A program made the translations under genes and the position numbers. Of a stretch of 64,000 bases of DNA, positions 17,461-25,543 are shown piece by piece (positions within the stretch are counted from its first letter, which is position 1; each line of letters starts with the position of its first letter). Source of the DNA: Streptomyces canus 299MFChir4.1 (GTDB lineage: Bacteria; Actinomycetota; Actinomycetes; Streptomycetales; Streptomycetaceae); assembly GCF_000383615.1 (NCBI RefSeq), contig NZ_KB911587.1, positions 275,476 to 339,475 of the forward strand. The letters are read 5' to 3'. A model generated the notes under the pieces. That model was given only the letters and a program-made list of their open reading frames with translations. It did not search any database and was not told the DNA's origin.

Positions 17461-17943
17461 ATGAAGCAGCACACCGTGATCGACAGCCCCTACGGTCCGC
17501 TGACCCTCGTCGCCGACGACGGCGTCCTGTGCGGCCTCTACATGACCGACCAGCGCCACCGCCCGCCGGACGATACCTTCGGCACGCCGGACGACGGATG
17601 GTCCAAGGAGGCCGAGGACCAGCTGACGGCGTACTTCCAGGGCGAGTTGAAGGAGTTCACCCTGGAACTGCGCCTGCACGGAACACCGTTCCAGCGCACG
17701 GTCTGGGAACAGCTGCGCCGGATCCCGCACGGCGAGACCCGCACCTACGGCGAACTCGCCGACGCCCTCGGCAACCCCAAGGCCTCCCGCGCGGTCGGCC
17801 TCGCCAACGGCAGGAACCCGATCGGCATCATCGTCCCCTGCCACCGCGTGGTCGGCGCGGACGGCAGCCTCACGGGCTACGGCGGCGGACTGGAACGCAA
17901 GCAGCGGCTGCTGGACTTCGAGCGGGGGGCGGCGCTGTTCTAG
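17461..17943 (+). CDS. ogt: O6-alkylguanine-DNA alkyltransferase
   Basis: 160 residues. Active-site PCHRV with acceptor Cys127, preceded by the HTH (TRTYGELADALGNPKASRAVG) and Asn-rich hinge. It transfers the methyl group from O6-methylguanine to its own Cys (suicide reaction). It is second in an operon behind the Ada-AlkA fusion (9-bp gap). Its stop shares the tetranucleotide CTAG with the stop of the convergent sirtuin gene. Confidence 0.93.
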   Translation: MKQHTVIDSPYGPLTLVADDGVLCGLYMTDQRHRPPDDTFGTPDDGWSKEAEDQLTAYFQGELKEFTLELRLHGTPFQRTVWEQLRRIPHGETRTYGELADALGNPKASRAVGLANGRNPIGIIVPCHRVVGADGSLTGYGGGLERKQRLLDFERGAALF

Positions 17944-18677
17944 CGGCCGCTACCGGCGCTCACCCTGCGCAGCAGTTCGGGCAGTGCCGTGCCGATCGGC
18001 TCGCGGATCACCTCGTCGGCGCGGTCGTCGTACGGTGTCGGCTCGGCGTTGACGATGACGAGTCGGGCACCGTGGTCGGCGGCGACGCCCGCGAGGTCCG
18101 CAGCCGGCTGGACCTGGAGGGTGGTGCCGACGGCGATGAAGATCTGGCACGCCTTCGTGATGGCGACGGCCTCGCCGAGGACCACGGGGTCGAGACGCTC
18201 GCCGAACATCACGGTGGCCGACTTGAGGATGCCGCCGCAGGTCAGGCACGGCGGGTCCGCCTCGCCGGCCTCGACCCGGGCGAGCGCGTCCTCCATCGGG
18301 CCGCGGGCGTGGCACTTCGTGCACACCACCTGCCGTGCGGTGCCGTGCAGTTCGAGGACCTTGCGGGCGGGCAGCCCGGCGAGCTGGTGCAGCCCGTCCA
18401 CGTTCTGCGTGATCACCCGCACCGGCACCCCGGACTTCTCCAGCCCGGCCACCGCCACGTGTGCGGTGTTGGGCTCGGCCTTCAGGGTCCGGTTCGAGCG
18501 CCGCATCTGCCACGAGCGGCGGCGGATCTCCGGATCGCCCATGTAGTAGTCGTACGTCACGAGCTTCTCGGCCTCGGGGTCCTTGCGCCACAGGCCGTTG
18601 GGGCCGCGGTAGTCGGGGATCCCGGAGTCGGTGGAGATTCCGGCGCCGCTGAGGAGGGCGACGAGGGGCTTGGTCAT
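17940..18677 (-). CDS. cobB: Sir2-family NAD-dependent protein deacylase
   Basis: 245 residues. NAD-binding GAGISTDSGIPDYRG (11-25), QNVDGLH (91-97), catalytic His111 and a complete zinc site (Cys119, Cys122, Cys144, Cys147). It removes acetyl or other acyl groups from lysine, yielding nicotinamide and O-acyl-ADP-ribose. Probably leaderless: TACCCT lies 7 nt before ATG 18677. Convergent 4-nt overlap with ogt. The next upstream genes on the same strand are a Nudix hydrolase and an ADP-ribosylglycohydrolase, which fit processing of the sirtuin product. Confidence 0.92.
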   Translation of the reverse strand: MTKPLVALLSGAGISTDSGIPDYRGPNGLWRKDPEAEKLVTYDYYMGDPEIRRRSWQMRRSNRTLKAEPNTAHVAVAGLEKSGVPVRVITQNVDGLHQLAGLPARKVLELHGTARQVVCTKCHARGPMEDALARVEAGEADPPCLTCGGILKSATVMFGERLDPVVLGEAVAITKACQIFIAVGTTLQVQPAADLAGVAADHGARLVIVNAEPTPYDDRADEVIREPIGTALPELLRRVSAGSGR

Positions 18678-18770
18678 GGTGCCGAGGGTAGGACGGGTGA
18701 TCCGGGTGCGGCGAACGGATATCCCACCCCCAGGGCGCGAGCAACCGTGAGGGCCGACCAGCGCGCCGGA

Positions 18771-19265
18771 TCAGCCCACCCGGCGCCCGTTCTCCAGCTC
18801 CGCCGTCCCCGACCCCTGCGCCAGTACGTCCAGCGCGACCAGGACCCGGCGGCCGAGCCCGTCCGGCAGATACTCGGTCAGCTCCTCCTGCGGCACGAGC
18901 CGCCACGACAGCAGCTCCTCCTCCTGGAGCCGGATCGCCTTCAGGTCCTCCTCGCCGAGGACACCGCCGTCGTAGAGGTACGCCACCAGTGGCGGCCAGG
19001 GCGGCCGGTACACCCAGTCCACCGCGAGCAGCCGCCCGAGGTCGCGGTCGAGCCCGATCTCCTCAAGCGTCTCGCGACGCGCGCCCTGGCGCGGGGTCTC
19101 ACCCTCGTCGGACTCGATCGTGCCGCCCGGAAGCGCCCAGCCCTCACGGTAGTTGGGCTCGACGAGCAGGACCCGGCCCGAGGCGTCACGGAAGAGAGCG
19201 GCGGCACCGGCGAGGATCCGGGGGAGACCGGCGATGTACGTGGCGAAGTCAGGGGTGGTGGTCAC
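18771..19265 (-). CDS. Nudix hydrolase
   Basis: 164 residues. The Nudix box is recognisable (GGTIESDEGE, then RRETLEEIGL), but the loop between the first Gly and the REUxEE helix is two residues longer than canonical (25 versus 23). The catalytic RE-x2-EE core is intact. The C-terminal part is a beta-rich substrate domain (WRLVPQEELTEYLP). Substrate unknown; ADP-ribose or another nucleoside diphosphate is plausible beside a sirtuin and an ADP-ribosylglycohydrolase. The GTG start at 19265 was chosen by homologous length. Confidence 0.8.
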   Translation of the reverse strand: MTTTPDFATYIAGLPRILAGAAALFRDASGRVLLVEPNYREGWALPGGTIESDEGETPRQGARRETLEEIGLDRDLGRLLAVDWVYRPPWPPLVAYLYDGGVLGEEDLKAIRLQEEELLSWRLVPQEELTEYLPDGLGRRVLVALDVLAQGSGTAELENGRRVG

Positions 19266-19306
19266 CCTCGAAGGGTAACCAGCATCCGCGGCCGCCCTCG
19301 CCAGGC

Positions 19307-20386
19307 TCAGCAGGCGGCCTCCGCCCCCGCCAACCGCACCGTCCGCTCGGCCAGTTCGCTGATGCGCACCCCGTCGAACCCGAACACCGCGCTGCGCACC
19401 CGGTCCTCCAGCGGGTCCTTCCACTGGTCCGGGATCGCCTCCGCCCCGGTGAGCACCCCGGCCACCGAACCCGCGGTCGCGCCGTTGGAGTCGGTGTCCA
19501 GGCCGCCCCGGACGGTGAGCGTGATGGTGCGGGTGAAGTCACCGTCGCCGTACAGCAGCCCGGCGGTCAGGACGGCCGCGTTGGGGATCGTGTGGATCCA
19601 GCCGAGCCCCGCGGTCTCCTCCGTGACGGTGGTCAGCGTGTCCTCCCAGGTCATCCGGGTGTCGTGCAGGGACGCCACCCGGCGTACCGTGCGGGCGAGG
19701 CGACTGCTCGCCGGGATCACCGCGAGCGCCTCGTCCACGGTCTGTCGCACGGTGTCGGCGGTGAACGCCGCCGAGATCAGCGCCGCCGCCCACATCGCCC
19801 CGTACACGCCGTTCCCGGTGTGCGAGAGCACCGCGTCCCGGCGGGCCAGCGAGGCTGCGCGGCGCGGGGCACCGGGGCAGGTCCAGCCGTAGATGTCGGC
19901 CCGGATCAGCGCCCCGATCCACTCCTGGCAGGGGTTGTCGTACGTCGCCGTCAGCGGCGGTTTCAGCCCGTTGGCCAGGTTGCGATAGGCGGCCCGCTCG
20001 GCGGTGAACGTCTGGAGATACGGCAGCCTCAGCAGCCACAGGTCACCCACCTGCTCGGTGCTGAAGCCGAAGCCGTGGGTCTCCAGGAGGTCGAGGCCGA
20101 GGATGGCGTAGTCGACGTCGTCGTCGCGGCAGCTGCCGTGGATGCGGCCGCGCACGCACTCGCGCCACTCGGGCCGCAGCTCGAAGCCGTCGCTCTCGCC
20201 GATGGGCTCGGGGAGGTAGTCGGTCAGGGGCAGCGCGGCGGCCTGCCGCAGATAGCGGTCGATCCGGTCCCGCGTCCACAGGTCGCCCTGCTCGACCGGC
20301 TTGCCGAGCATGTTGCCCGCGATTCGGCCGAGCCAGCCCCCGTGGATGCGGTCGGCGAGCTCTGGCTCAGTGCCCACAAGGGTCAT
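19307..20386 (-). CDS. ADP-ribosylglycohydrolase (DraG/ARH family)
   Basis: 359 residues, all-helical. Metal-ligand motifs characteristic of the family: DDDVDYA near residue 90, a central SHTGNGVYGAMWAAALISAAF helix, and the C-terminal GLDTDSNGATAGSVAG which supplies the di-Mg site. It cleaves ADP-ribose from proteins or small molecules. It follows the Nudix and sirtuin genes on the same strand with 41-93 bp gaps, so it may belong to one NAD/ADP-ribose unit. Confidence 0.87.
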   Translation of the reverse strand: MTLVGTEPELADRIHGGWLGRIAGNMLGKPVEQGDLWTRDRIDRYLRQAAALPLTDYLPEPIGESDGFELRPEWRECVRGRIHGSCRDDDVDYAILGLDLLETHGFGFSTEQVGDLWLLRLPYLQTFTAERAAYRNLANGLKPPLTATYDNPCQEWIGALIRADIYGWTCPGAPRRAASLARRDAVLSHTGNGVYGAMWAAALISAAFTADTVRQTVDEALAVIPASSRLARTVRRVASLHDTRMTWEDTLTTVTEETAGLGWIHTIPNAAVLTAGLLYGDGDFTRTITLTVRGGLDTDSNGATAGSVAGVLTGAEAIPDQWKDPLEDRVRSAVFGFDGVRISELAERTVRLAGAEAAC

Positions 20387-20542
20387 AGCTCCGGTTTACC
20401 CCATTCCGGAGCACCGCACAGACGGTTCGCGGGGCCTTCTCAGGGGCTGGTCGGTGCATGACTCCGGGGGGCGTCTGCGGTTAAGGTCGCAGCGGCGCGA
20501 CTGGCCTTGACGTGCGAGAGGCCCGGAGAGCAAGGGGAAATC

Positions 20543-21673
20543 GTGACACAGCGCGTGCTCATCGCCGCGGACAAGTTCAAGGGCTCGCTCACGGCCGTGC
20601 AGGTCGCCGAGCGGGTGACGGCCGGGCTGCGCCGGGTCGTGCCGGACCTGGAGATCGAGTCGCTGCCCGTCGCCGACGGCGGTGACGGCACCGTCGCCGC
20701 AGCGGTCGCGGCCGGTTTCGAGCGCCGGGAGGTGGCGGTCGCCGGGCCCCTCGGGCAGGAGACCACCGCCGCCTTCGCGGTCCGCGGGGAGACCGCAGTC
20801 GTCGAGATGGCCGAGGCCAGCGGCCTCCAGCGGCTGCCCGCGGGCGTCTTCGCTCCGCTCACGGCGTCGACGTACGGCTCCGGGGAGCTCCTGCGCGCCG
20901 CGCTGGACGCCGGCGCCCGCACGATCGTGTTCGGGGTCGGCGGCAGCGCCACCACCGACGGCGGTGCCGGAATGCTCTCCGCGCTCGGCGCCCGCTTCCT
21001 GGACGCCGACGGCGAGCCCGTGGCCCCCGGCGGCGCCGGTCTCGCCGACCTGGCCTCGGCCGACCTGTCGGGCCTGGACCCGCGGTTCGCGTCCGTCGAG
21101 TTCATCCTGGCCAGCGACGTCGACAACCCGCTGACCGGCCCCAAGGGCGCCCCCGCGGTCTACGGCCCGCAGAAGGGCGCCTCGCCGGACGACGTGGAGG
21201 CCCTGGACACCGCCCTCGCCCACTACGCGAAGGTGCTGGAGGAGGCCGTCGGCGCGAAGGCCGCCGAGTACGCCGCCTCGCCGGGTGCGGGCGCGGCCGG
21301 CGGCATCGGTTACGGCGCCCTCCTGCTCGGCGCCCGGTTCCGCCCCGGCATCGACGTCATGCTCGACGTCCTCGGCTTCGCGCCCGCCCTGGAGTGGGCG
21401 GACCTGGTGATCACCGGGGAGGGTTCCCTCGACGAGCAGACCTTGCACGGCAAGGCCCCGGCGGGCGTCGCCGCGGCCGCCCGCGCCAAGGACAAGGAGG
21501 TCGTCGCCGTGTGCGGCCGCCTCGCCCTCCCTCCGGAGGCCCTCGGCCGGGCGGGCATCCGCCGCGTCTACCCCCTCACCGACGCCGAGCCCGACATCCA
21601 GCGCTGCATCGCCGAAGCGGGCCCGATCCTGGAGGACGTGGCGGAGCGGATCGGTCGGGACTTCCTGGTCTGA
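20543..21673 (+). CDS. Glycerate kinase (GarK/GlxK type)
   Basis: 376 residues. N-terminal DKFKGSLTA and PVADGGDGT are the glycerate-kinase type I signatures; GVGGSATTDGGAGM and the C-terminal TGEGSLDEQTLHGKAP also fit. It phosphorylates D-glycerate, probably to 2-phosphoglycerate, feeding glycolysis from glyoxylate, serine or glycerate breakdown. GTG 20543 was chosen: AAGGGGAAA lies immediately upstream and the 12 upstream residues are not conserved-looking. Single gene; no glyoxylate operon adjoins it. Confidence 0.9.
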   Translation: MTQRVLIAADKFKGSLTAVQVAERVTAGLRRVVPDLEIESLPVADGGDGTVAAAVAAGFERREVAVAGPLGQETTAAFAVRGETAVVEMAEASGLQRLPAGVFAPLTASTYGSGELLRAALDAGARTIVFGVGGSATTDGGAGMLSALGARFLDADGEPVAPGGAGLADLASADLSGLDPRFASVEFILASDVDNPLTGPKGAPAVYGPQKGASPDDVEALDTALAHYAKVLEEAVGAKAAEYAASPGAGAAGGIGYGALLLGARFRPGIDVMLDVLGFAPALEWADLVITGEGSLDEQTLHGKAPAGVAAAARAKDKEVVAVCGRLALPPEALGRAGIRRVYPLTDAEPDIQRCIAEAGPILEDVAERIGRDFLV

Positions 21674-21713
21674 GCCTGGCCGTGCCGGGTCGCCGGGGCA
21701 TCCTGGTCCGGGC

Positions 21714-22910
21714 TCAGCCGCGGGCTCCCGACAACCGGTACGCGTCCAGCGCCAGCGTCATCTCGATCAGGTCCCGGGGCCGGGCCAGCGACCGGGACGT
21801 GAGCTGTTCCAGCCGCCGTAGCCGGTTGAAGACCGTGTTGCGGTGGCAATACAGCCGTCCGGCGGCCCGGCCCGCCGACCCCTCGCACACCAGCCATACG
21901 TCGAGGGTCTCCAGGAGCACGGCCCGGTCGGCGGGCTCCAGCTCAAGGAGCGCGCCGAACACGTCCTTGACCAGCCGGTCGGCCAGCTCCGGCTGGCTCA
22001 CCACCAGCGCGGTCGGCATCCGCTGATCGAGGCGTACGACCGCGGTGGCGTCCGGCGGACACGTGCGCAGCGCCAGTTCGGCGAGCCGCCGGGCCCGGCC
22101 CAGCTCGGCGAGCCCCGGCACGACGGGGCTGATCCCGCCGGGCCCGGAGCAGCGCCCCTCCAGCGCACGCGCCACGCCGTCCAGACCCTGACCGGGAGCC
22201 AGGGCCACGACCGCCACCTCGCCGTCCGCCCGCATCCGCCAGATGAACCGGAACCCGGCGCCCCGCACCGGTCGCTCGGCCGCCTCCCGCCGCTCGGCCC
22301 GCAGCACCACCACCGCGTACGGGCCGTGCTCCGGCAGATCGAGCCCCGCCGCCGCCCGCGCCGCGAGCCCGGGAGTGACCTGCCCCTCCAGCAGGGCGTC
22401 GAGGAGCGCCTGGAGCTGTTCGTCCGTACGCCGTCTGAGCTCCGCCTCGGTGGCCCGATACGCCTCCGACGCGGCCTGCGCCTGCGCGTCCACCGCCGAC
22501 CACACCATCGTCGTCGACCGCATCAGCGCCGCCAGCCGCTCCGGCTCCCGCCCGGCGGTCCCCTCCACGAGCGCGTCCCACACCAGATAGCCGGCGTTCC
22601 GGTACGCGTGCACCAGCAGGTCCAGCGGCAGGCCCTGGTGGGCCCGGCGCCGGCCCGCGTCCTCGGCGTACTCCAGGTCGCGGCGCGGCGAGTCCCGCGG
22701 CGCGGAGATCGTCTCGATGCCGATCCGTATCGCCTCCTCCGCCTCCCGCCACTGCTGGTCGTACGCCAGCACCTGTCCGTAGACGGGGGAGTGGTCGGTG
22801 AGTTGTCGCAGGTGCTCGTCGACCAGCTCCGGCACCCGATCCAGCAGCGCCGTGCAGGACTCCGCGAGCAGCTTCCAGTCGTGACCGGTCCGCGGCCGTC
22901 GCCCTCCCAT
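21714..22910 (-). CDS. PucR/CdaR-type transcriptional regulator
   Basis: 398 residues. A helical N-terminal sensing region (~1-170) and a middle GGDEF-like/CdaR domain are followed by the C-terminal PucR HTH (LLETLDVWLVCEGSAGRAAGR; CHRNTVFNRLRRLEQLTSR). Such regulators respond to small metabolites. It is divergent from the ABC transporter operon at 23.1 kb with an 18-bp palindrome between them, so it probably controls that operon and itself. ATG 22910 has no clear ribosome site; the start is moderately sure. Confidence 0.85.
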   Translation of the reverse strand: MGGRRPRTGHDWKLLAESCTALLDRVPELVDEHLRQLTDHSPVYGQVLAYDQQWREAEEAIRIGIETISAPRDSPRRDLEYAEDAGRRRAHQGLPLDLLVHAYRNAGYLVWDALVEGTAGREPERLAALMRSTTMVWSAVDAQAQAASEAYRATEAELRRRTDEQLQALLDALLEGQVTPGLAARAAAGLDLPEHGPYAVVVLRAERREAAERPVRGAGFRFIWRMRADGEVAVVALAPGQGLDGVARALEGRCSGPGGISPVVPGLAELGRARRLAELALRTCPPDATAVVRLDQRMPTALVVSQPELADRLVKDVFGALLELEPADRAVLLETLDVWLVCEGSAGRAAGRLYCHRNTVFNRLRRLEQLTSRSLARPRDLIEMTLALDAYRLSGARG

Positions 22911-22962
22911 GTGGGGAGGATGCCACCGGGGCCCGGCCGCGCACAGGCCCCTGACACGCGGT

Positions 22963-22980
22963 GTTGTGCGCGCGCACAAC
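22963..22980. promoter_or_regulatory. Perfect 18-bp palindrome, candidate PucR operator
   Basis: GTTGTGCGCGCGCACAAC is its own reverse complement. It lies 53 bp from the regulator start and 112 bp from the transporter operon start, in the only divergent intergenic space of the locus. Confidence 0.65.
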
Positions 22981-23091
22981 GGCGGCACCGGCCCGCTGGG
23001 CACCCGCAGCGATTCCGCCGCGGGCCGTGGACGCACGCCCGCGCCGGTGCTGGGGTGAGCGCCACACCGAATGCGGACAAGGGGGGAGCCC

Positions 23092-23886
23092 ATGACCGGA
23101 GCCGGACTGGTCGTCCGCGACCTGTCGGTCGGATACGGCCCCGTGCGCGCCCTGCGCCGGGTGTCCCTGGAGGTGCCCGAGGGCGCCGTGGTGACGGTGC
23201 TCGGCGGCAACGGCGCGGGCAAGTCCACCCTGCTGCGCGCGATCAGCCGGACCCTCGCCTTCCACGGCGGCGCGGTCACCGCGGGCACGGTCACCCTGGA
23301 CGGCCGCCGCCTCGACGCCCTTCCACCCGATCGGGTGGTCGCCGCCGGAGTCTGCCAAGTACCGGAAGGCAGACGGGTGTTCGCGCGCATGACGGTCTCC
23401 GACAACCTCCGCGCGGGCGCCCTCGGCGGCACCCGCGCGGGACGGTCCGCGGCCCTTGACCGGGTGCACGAACTGTTCCCCGTACTCGCCGAACGCACCG
23501 CGCAGCGCGCCGGACTCCTCTCCGGCGGCGAACAACAGATGCTCGCCGTCGCCCGCGCCCTCATGGCCACCCCTCGCGTCCTGCTCCTCGACGAACCCTC
23601 CCTCGGCCTCGCCCCGCTCATGGCCCGGCGGATCGCCGACACCGTCCGCGAGATCAACACCCAGGGCACCTCCGTCCTGCTCGTCGAACAGAACGCGGCC
23701 CTCGCCCTGCGGCTCGCCACGCGCGCGTACGTCCTCGAAGTCGGCGAGGTCACCCTGTCGGGCCCGACCGCCGAACTCGCCGCCTCCGACGAGGTCCGCC
23801 GCCGCTACCTCGGCGTGGTCGACGAGGACGCGGCGGCCGACGCGGACCGGGCGACGGACCGGACCCTCACGCGATGGAAGGGGTGA
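23092..23886 (+). CDS. livF: ABC transporter ATP-binding protein (LivF type)
   Basis: 264 residues. Walker A GGNGAGKST, signature LSGGEQQMLAVARAL, Walker B VLLLDEP followed by SLGLAPL, which is typical of LivF rather than LivG. One of two ATPases energising a branched-chain-amino-acid-type (HAAT) importer. It is first in the operon, an order (F-G-H-M-K) with the ATPases ahead of the permeases and the binding protein last. ATG 23092 follows AAGGGGGGAGCC. Confidence 0.9.
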   Translation: MTGAGLVVRDLSVGYGPVRALRRVSLEVPEGAVVTVLGGNGAGKSTLLRAISRTLAFHGGAVTAGTVTLDGRRLDALPPDRVVAAGVCQVPEGRRVFARMTVSDNLRAGALGGTRAGRSAALDRVHELFPVLAERTAQRAGLLSGGEQQMLAVARALMATPRVLLLDEPSLGLAPLMARRIADTVREINTQGTSVLLVEQNAALALRLATRAYVLEVGEVTLSGPTAELAASDEVRRRYLGVVDEDAAADADRATDRTLTRWKG

Positions 23887-23891
23887 GCGCG

Positions 23892-24656
23892 ATGGACGCC
23901 CTGGAGGTCCGCGGGCTGACCGTCCGCTTCGCCGGACTCACCGCTCTCGACGACGTCGACTTCACCGTCCGCCCCGGCACCGTCCACGCCCTCATCGGCC
24001 CCAACGGCGCCGGAAAGTCCACCTGCTTCAACGTCCTGTCCGGCGTCTACCGGGCCACCGCGGGCAGCGTCCGCTTCGGCGCGCACGAACTCACCGGCAT
24101 GCCCGCGCACCGCATCGCCGCTCTCGGTGTCGCCCGCATCTTCCAGAACCTCGCGCTGCCGCCCCGCGCCTCGGTCGAGGACTGTCTGCTCCTCGGCCGG
24201 CACCGGCTCACCCGGACCGGCTTCCTCGCCGCGGGACTCGGGCTGCCGTCGGCGGCCCGCGAGGAACGGCTCCATCGTGAACGCGTCCGGGAGATCGCCG
24301 AGTTCGCCGGTATCGCGGACTGCCTGCCACGGCCGGCGGGCTCCCTGCCGTACGGGCAGCAGAAGCTCGCCGAGCTCGCCCGCGCGCTGTGCATGGAACC
24401 CCGCCTGCTGCTCCTCGACGAGCCGGTCGCGGGCATGACGGCCGACGAACGACGCCGGACGGCCGCCGTGATCGCGGGTGTCCGCGACTCCCTCGGCATC
24501 TCGATCGTGCTGGTGGAACACGACATGGGGGTGGTGATGCGGCTCGCGGACGCGGTGACCGTACTGGACTTCGGGCGCCGGATCGCCGACGGCGCCCCCG
24601 CCGACGTACAGAACGATCCGGCCGTCGTACAGGCGTATCTGGGGGCCGCGTCATGA
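23892..24656 (+). CDS. livG: ABC transporter ATP-binding protein (LivG type)
   Basis: 254 residues. Walker A GPNGAGKST, signature SLPYGQQKLAELARAL, Walker B LLLLDEPVAGM, H-loop EHDMGVVM. The ~20-residue insertion after Walker A and the PYGQQ signature distinguish it as LivG. ATG 23892 lies 5 bp after the livF stop behind AAGGGGTGAG; ATG 23874 overlapping livF is an alternative. Partner of the preceding ATPase. Confidence 0.9.
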   Translation: MDALEVRGLTVRFAGLTALDDVDFTVRPGTVHALIGPNGAGKSTCFNVLSGVYRATAGSVRFGAHELTGMPAHRIAALGVARIFQNLALPPRASVEDCLLLGRHRLTRTGFLAAGLGLPSAAREERLHRERVREIAEFAGIADCLPRPAGSLPYGQQKLAELARALCMEPRLLLLDEPVAGMTADERRRTAAVIAGVRDSLGISIVLVEHDMGVVMRLADAVTVLDFGRRIADGAPADVQNDPAVVQAYLGAAS

Positions 24657-25543
24657 GCACCTTCGCCGAGATCCTGCTGAACGGCCTCTCGCTGGGCTCG
24701 GTGTACGCGCTCATCGCCCTCGGCTTCGTGGTGATCTTCCGGGCCACCGAGGTCGTCAACTTCGCCCACGCGTCCCTGCTGTTGGCGGGCGGATACGTCA
24801 CCGCGGTCCTCCACGACGACATCGGCTTCTGGCCCGCGCTGCTCGCCGGGATCGCGGGTGCCGCGCTGGTCGGGGCGGCCGTGGAGTTCCTGGTGATGCG
24901 GCGGTACCGGGGCGGCGACCACAGCGTCCTCGCCATCGTCACCATCGGCGTGGACATCCTGCTCACGACGGAGCTGACCCGCCGTATGGGCACGGACGTC
25001 CTCACGCTCGGCGATCCGTGGGGCGACGCCGTGCTCAGGCTCGGGCCGATCTCGCTCGCCCACACCCGGATCGCCGCGCTCGTGGCCGCCGCGCTGCTGA
25101 TCACCGCGTTCCTGCTGGCATTCCGGTACACGTCGTGGGGGATCGCGATGCGGGCGGCGGCGGAGAGCGCGGAGACGGCCGCGCTGATGGGGGTACGCCT
25201 CGGGCGGGTGTCGCTGGGCGCCTGGGCAGTGGCGGGCGGACTCGCCGCCGTGGCCGCCCTGTTCCTCACCGTGTTCCCGACGCCGGGGCTGGAGCGGGCG
25301 ACTTCGCTGGCCGCGCTCAAGGCGTTCCCGGCCGCCATCCTCGGCGGGCTGGACTCGACGACGGGCGCACTGGTGGGTGGCCTGCTGGTCGGCGTCACGG
25401 AATCCCTCGCGACCGGCTACCAGAGCGATCTGACCTTCCTGGGACGGGGGCTGGGGGACCTGGCGCCCTACCTCGTGATGGTCGCGACCCTGCTCGTACG
25501 GCCCGCCGGACTGTTCGGCACGAAGGAGCTGGCCCGTGTCTGA
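24653..25543 (+). CDS. livH: ABC transporter permease (LivH type)
   Basis: 296 residues, about 8 hydrophobic spans. Typical LivH opening (LNGLSLGSVYALIALGFVVI) and FAHASLLLAGGY, and the conserved AAILGGLDSTTGALVGGLL near the C-terminus. ATGA overlap with livG gives translational coupling. It forms the membrane pore with the LivM-type subunit. Confidence 0.9.
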   Translation: MSTFAEILLNGLSLGSVYALIALGFVVIFRATEVVNFAHASLLLAGGYVTAVLHDDIGFWPALLAGIAGAALVGAAVEFLVMRRYRGGDHSVLAIVTIGVDILLTTELTRRMGTDVLTLGDPWGDAVLRLGPISLAHTRIAALVAAALLITAFLLAFRYTSWGIAMRAAAESAETAALMGVRLGRVSLGAWAVAGGLAAVAALFLTVFPTPGLERATSLAALKAFPAAILGGLDSTTGALVGGLLVGVTESLATGYQSDLTFLGRGLGDLAPYLVMVATLLVRPAGLFGTKELARV

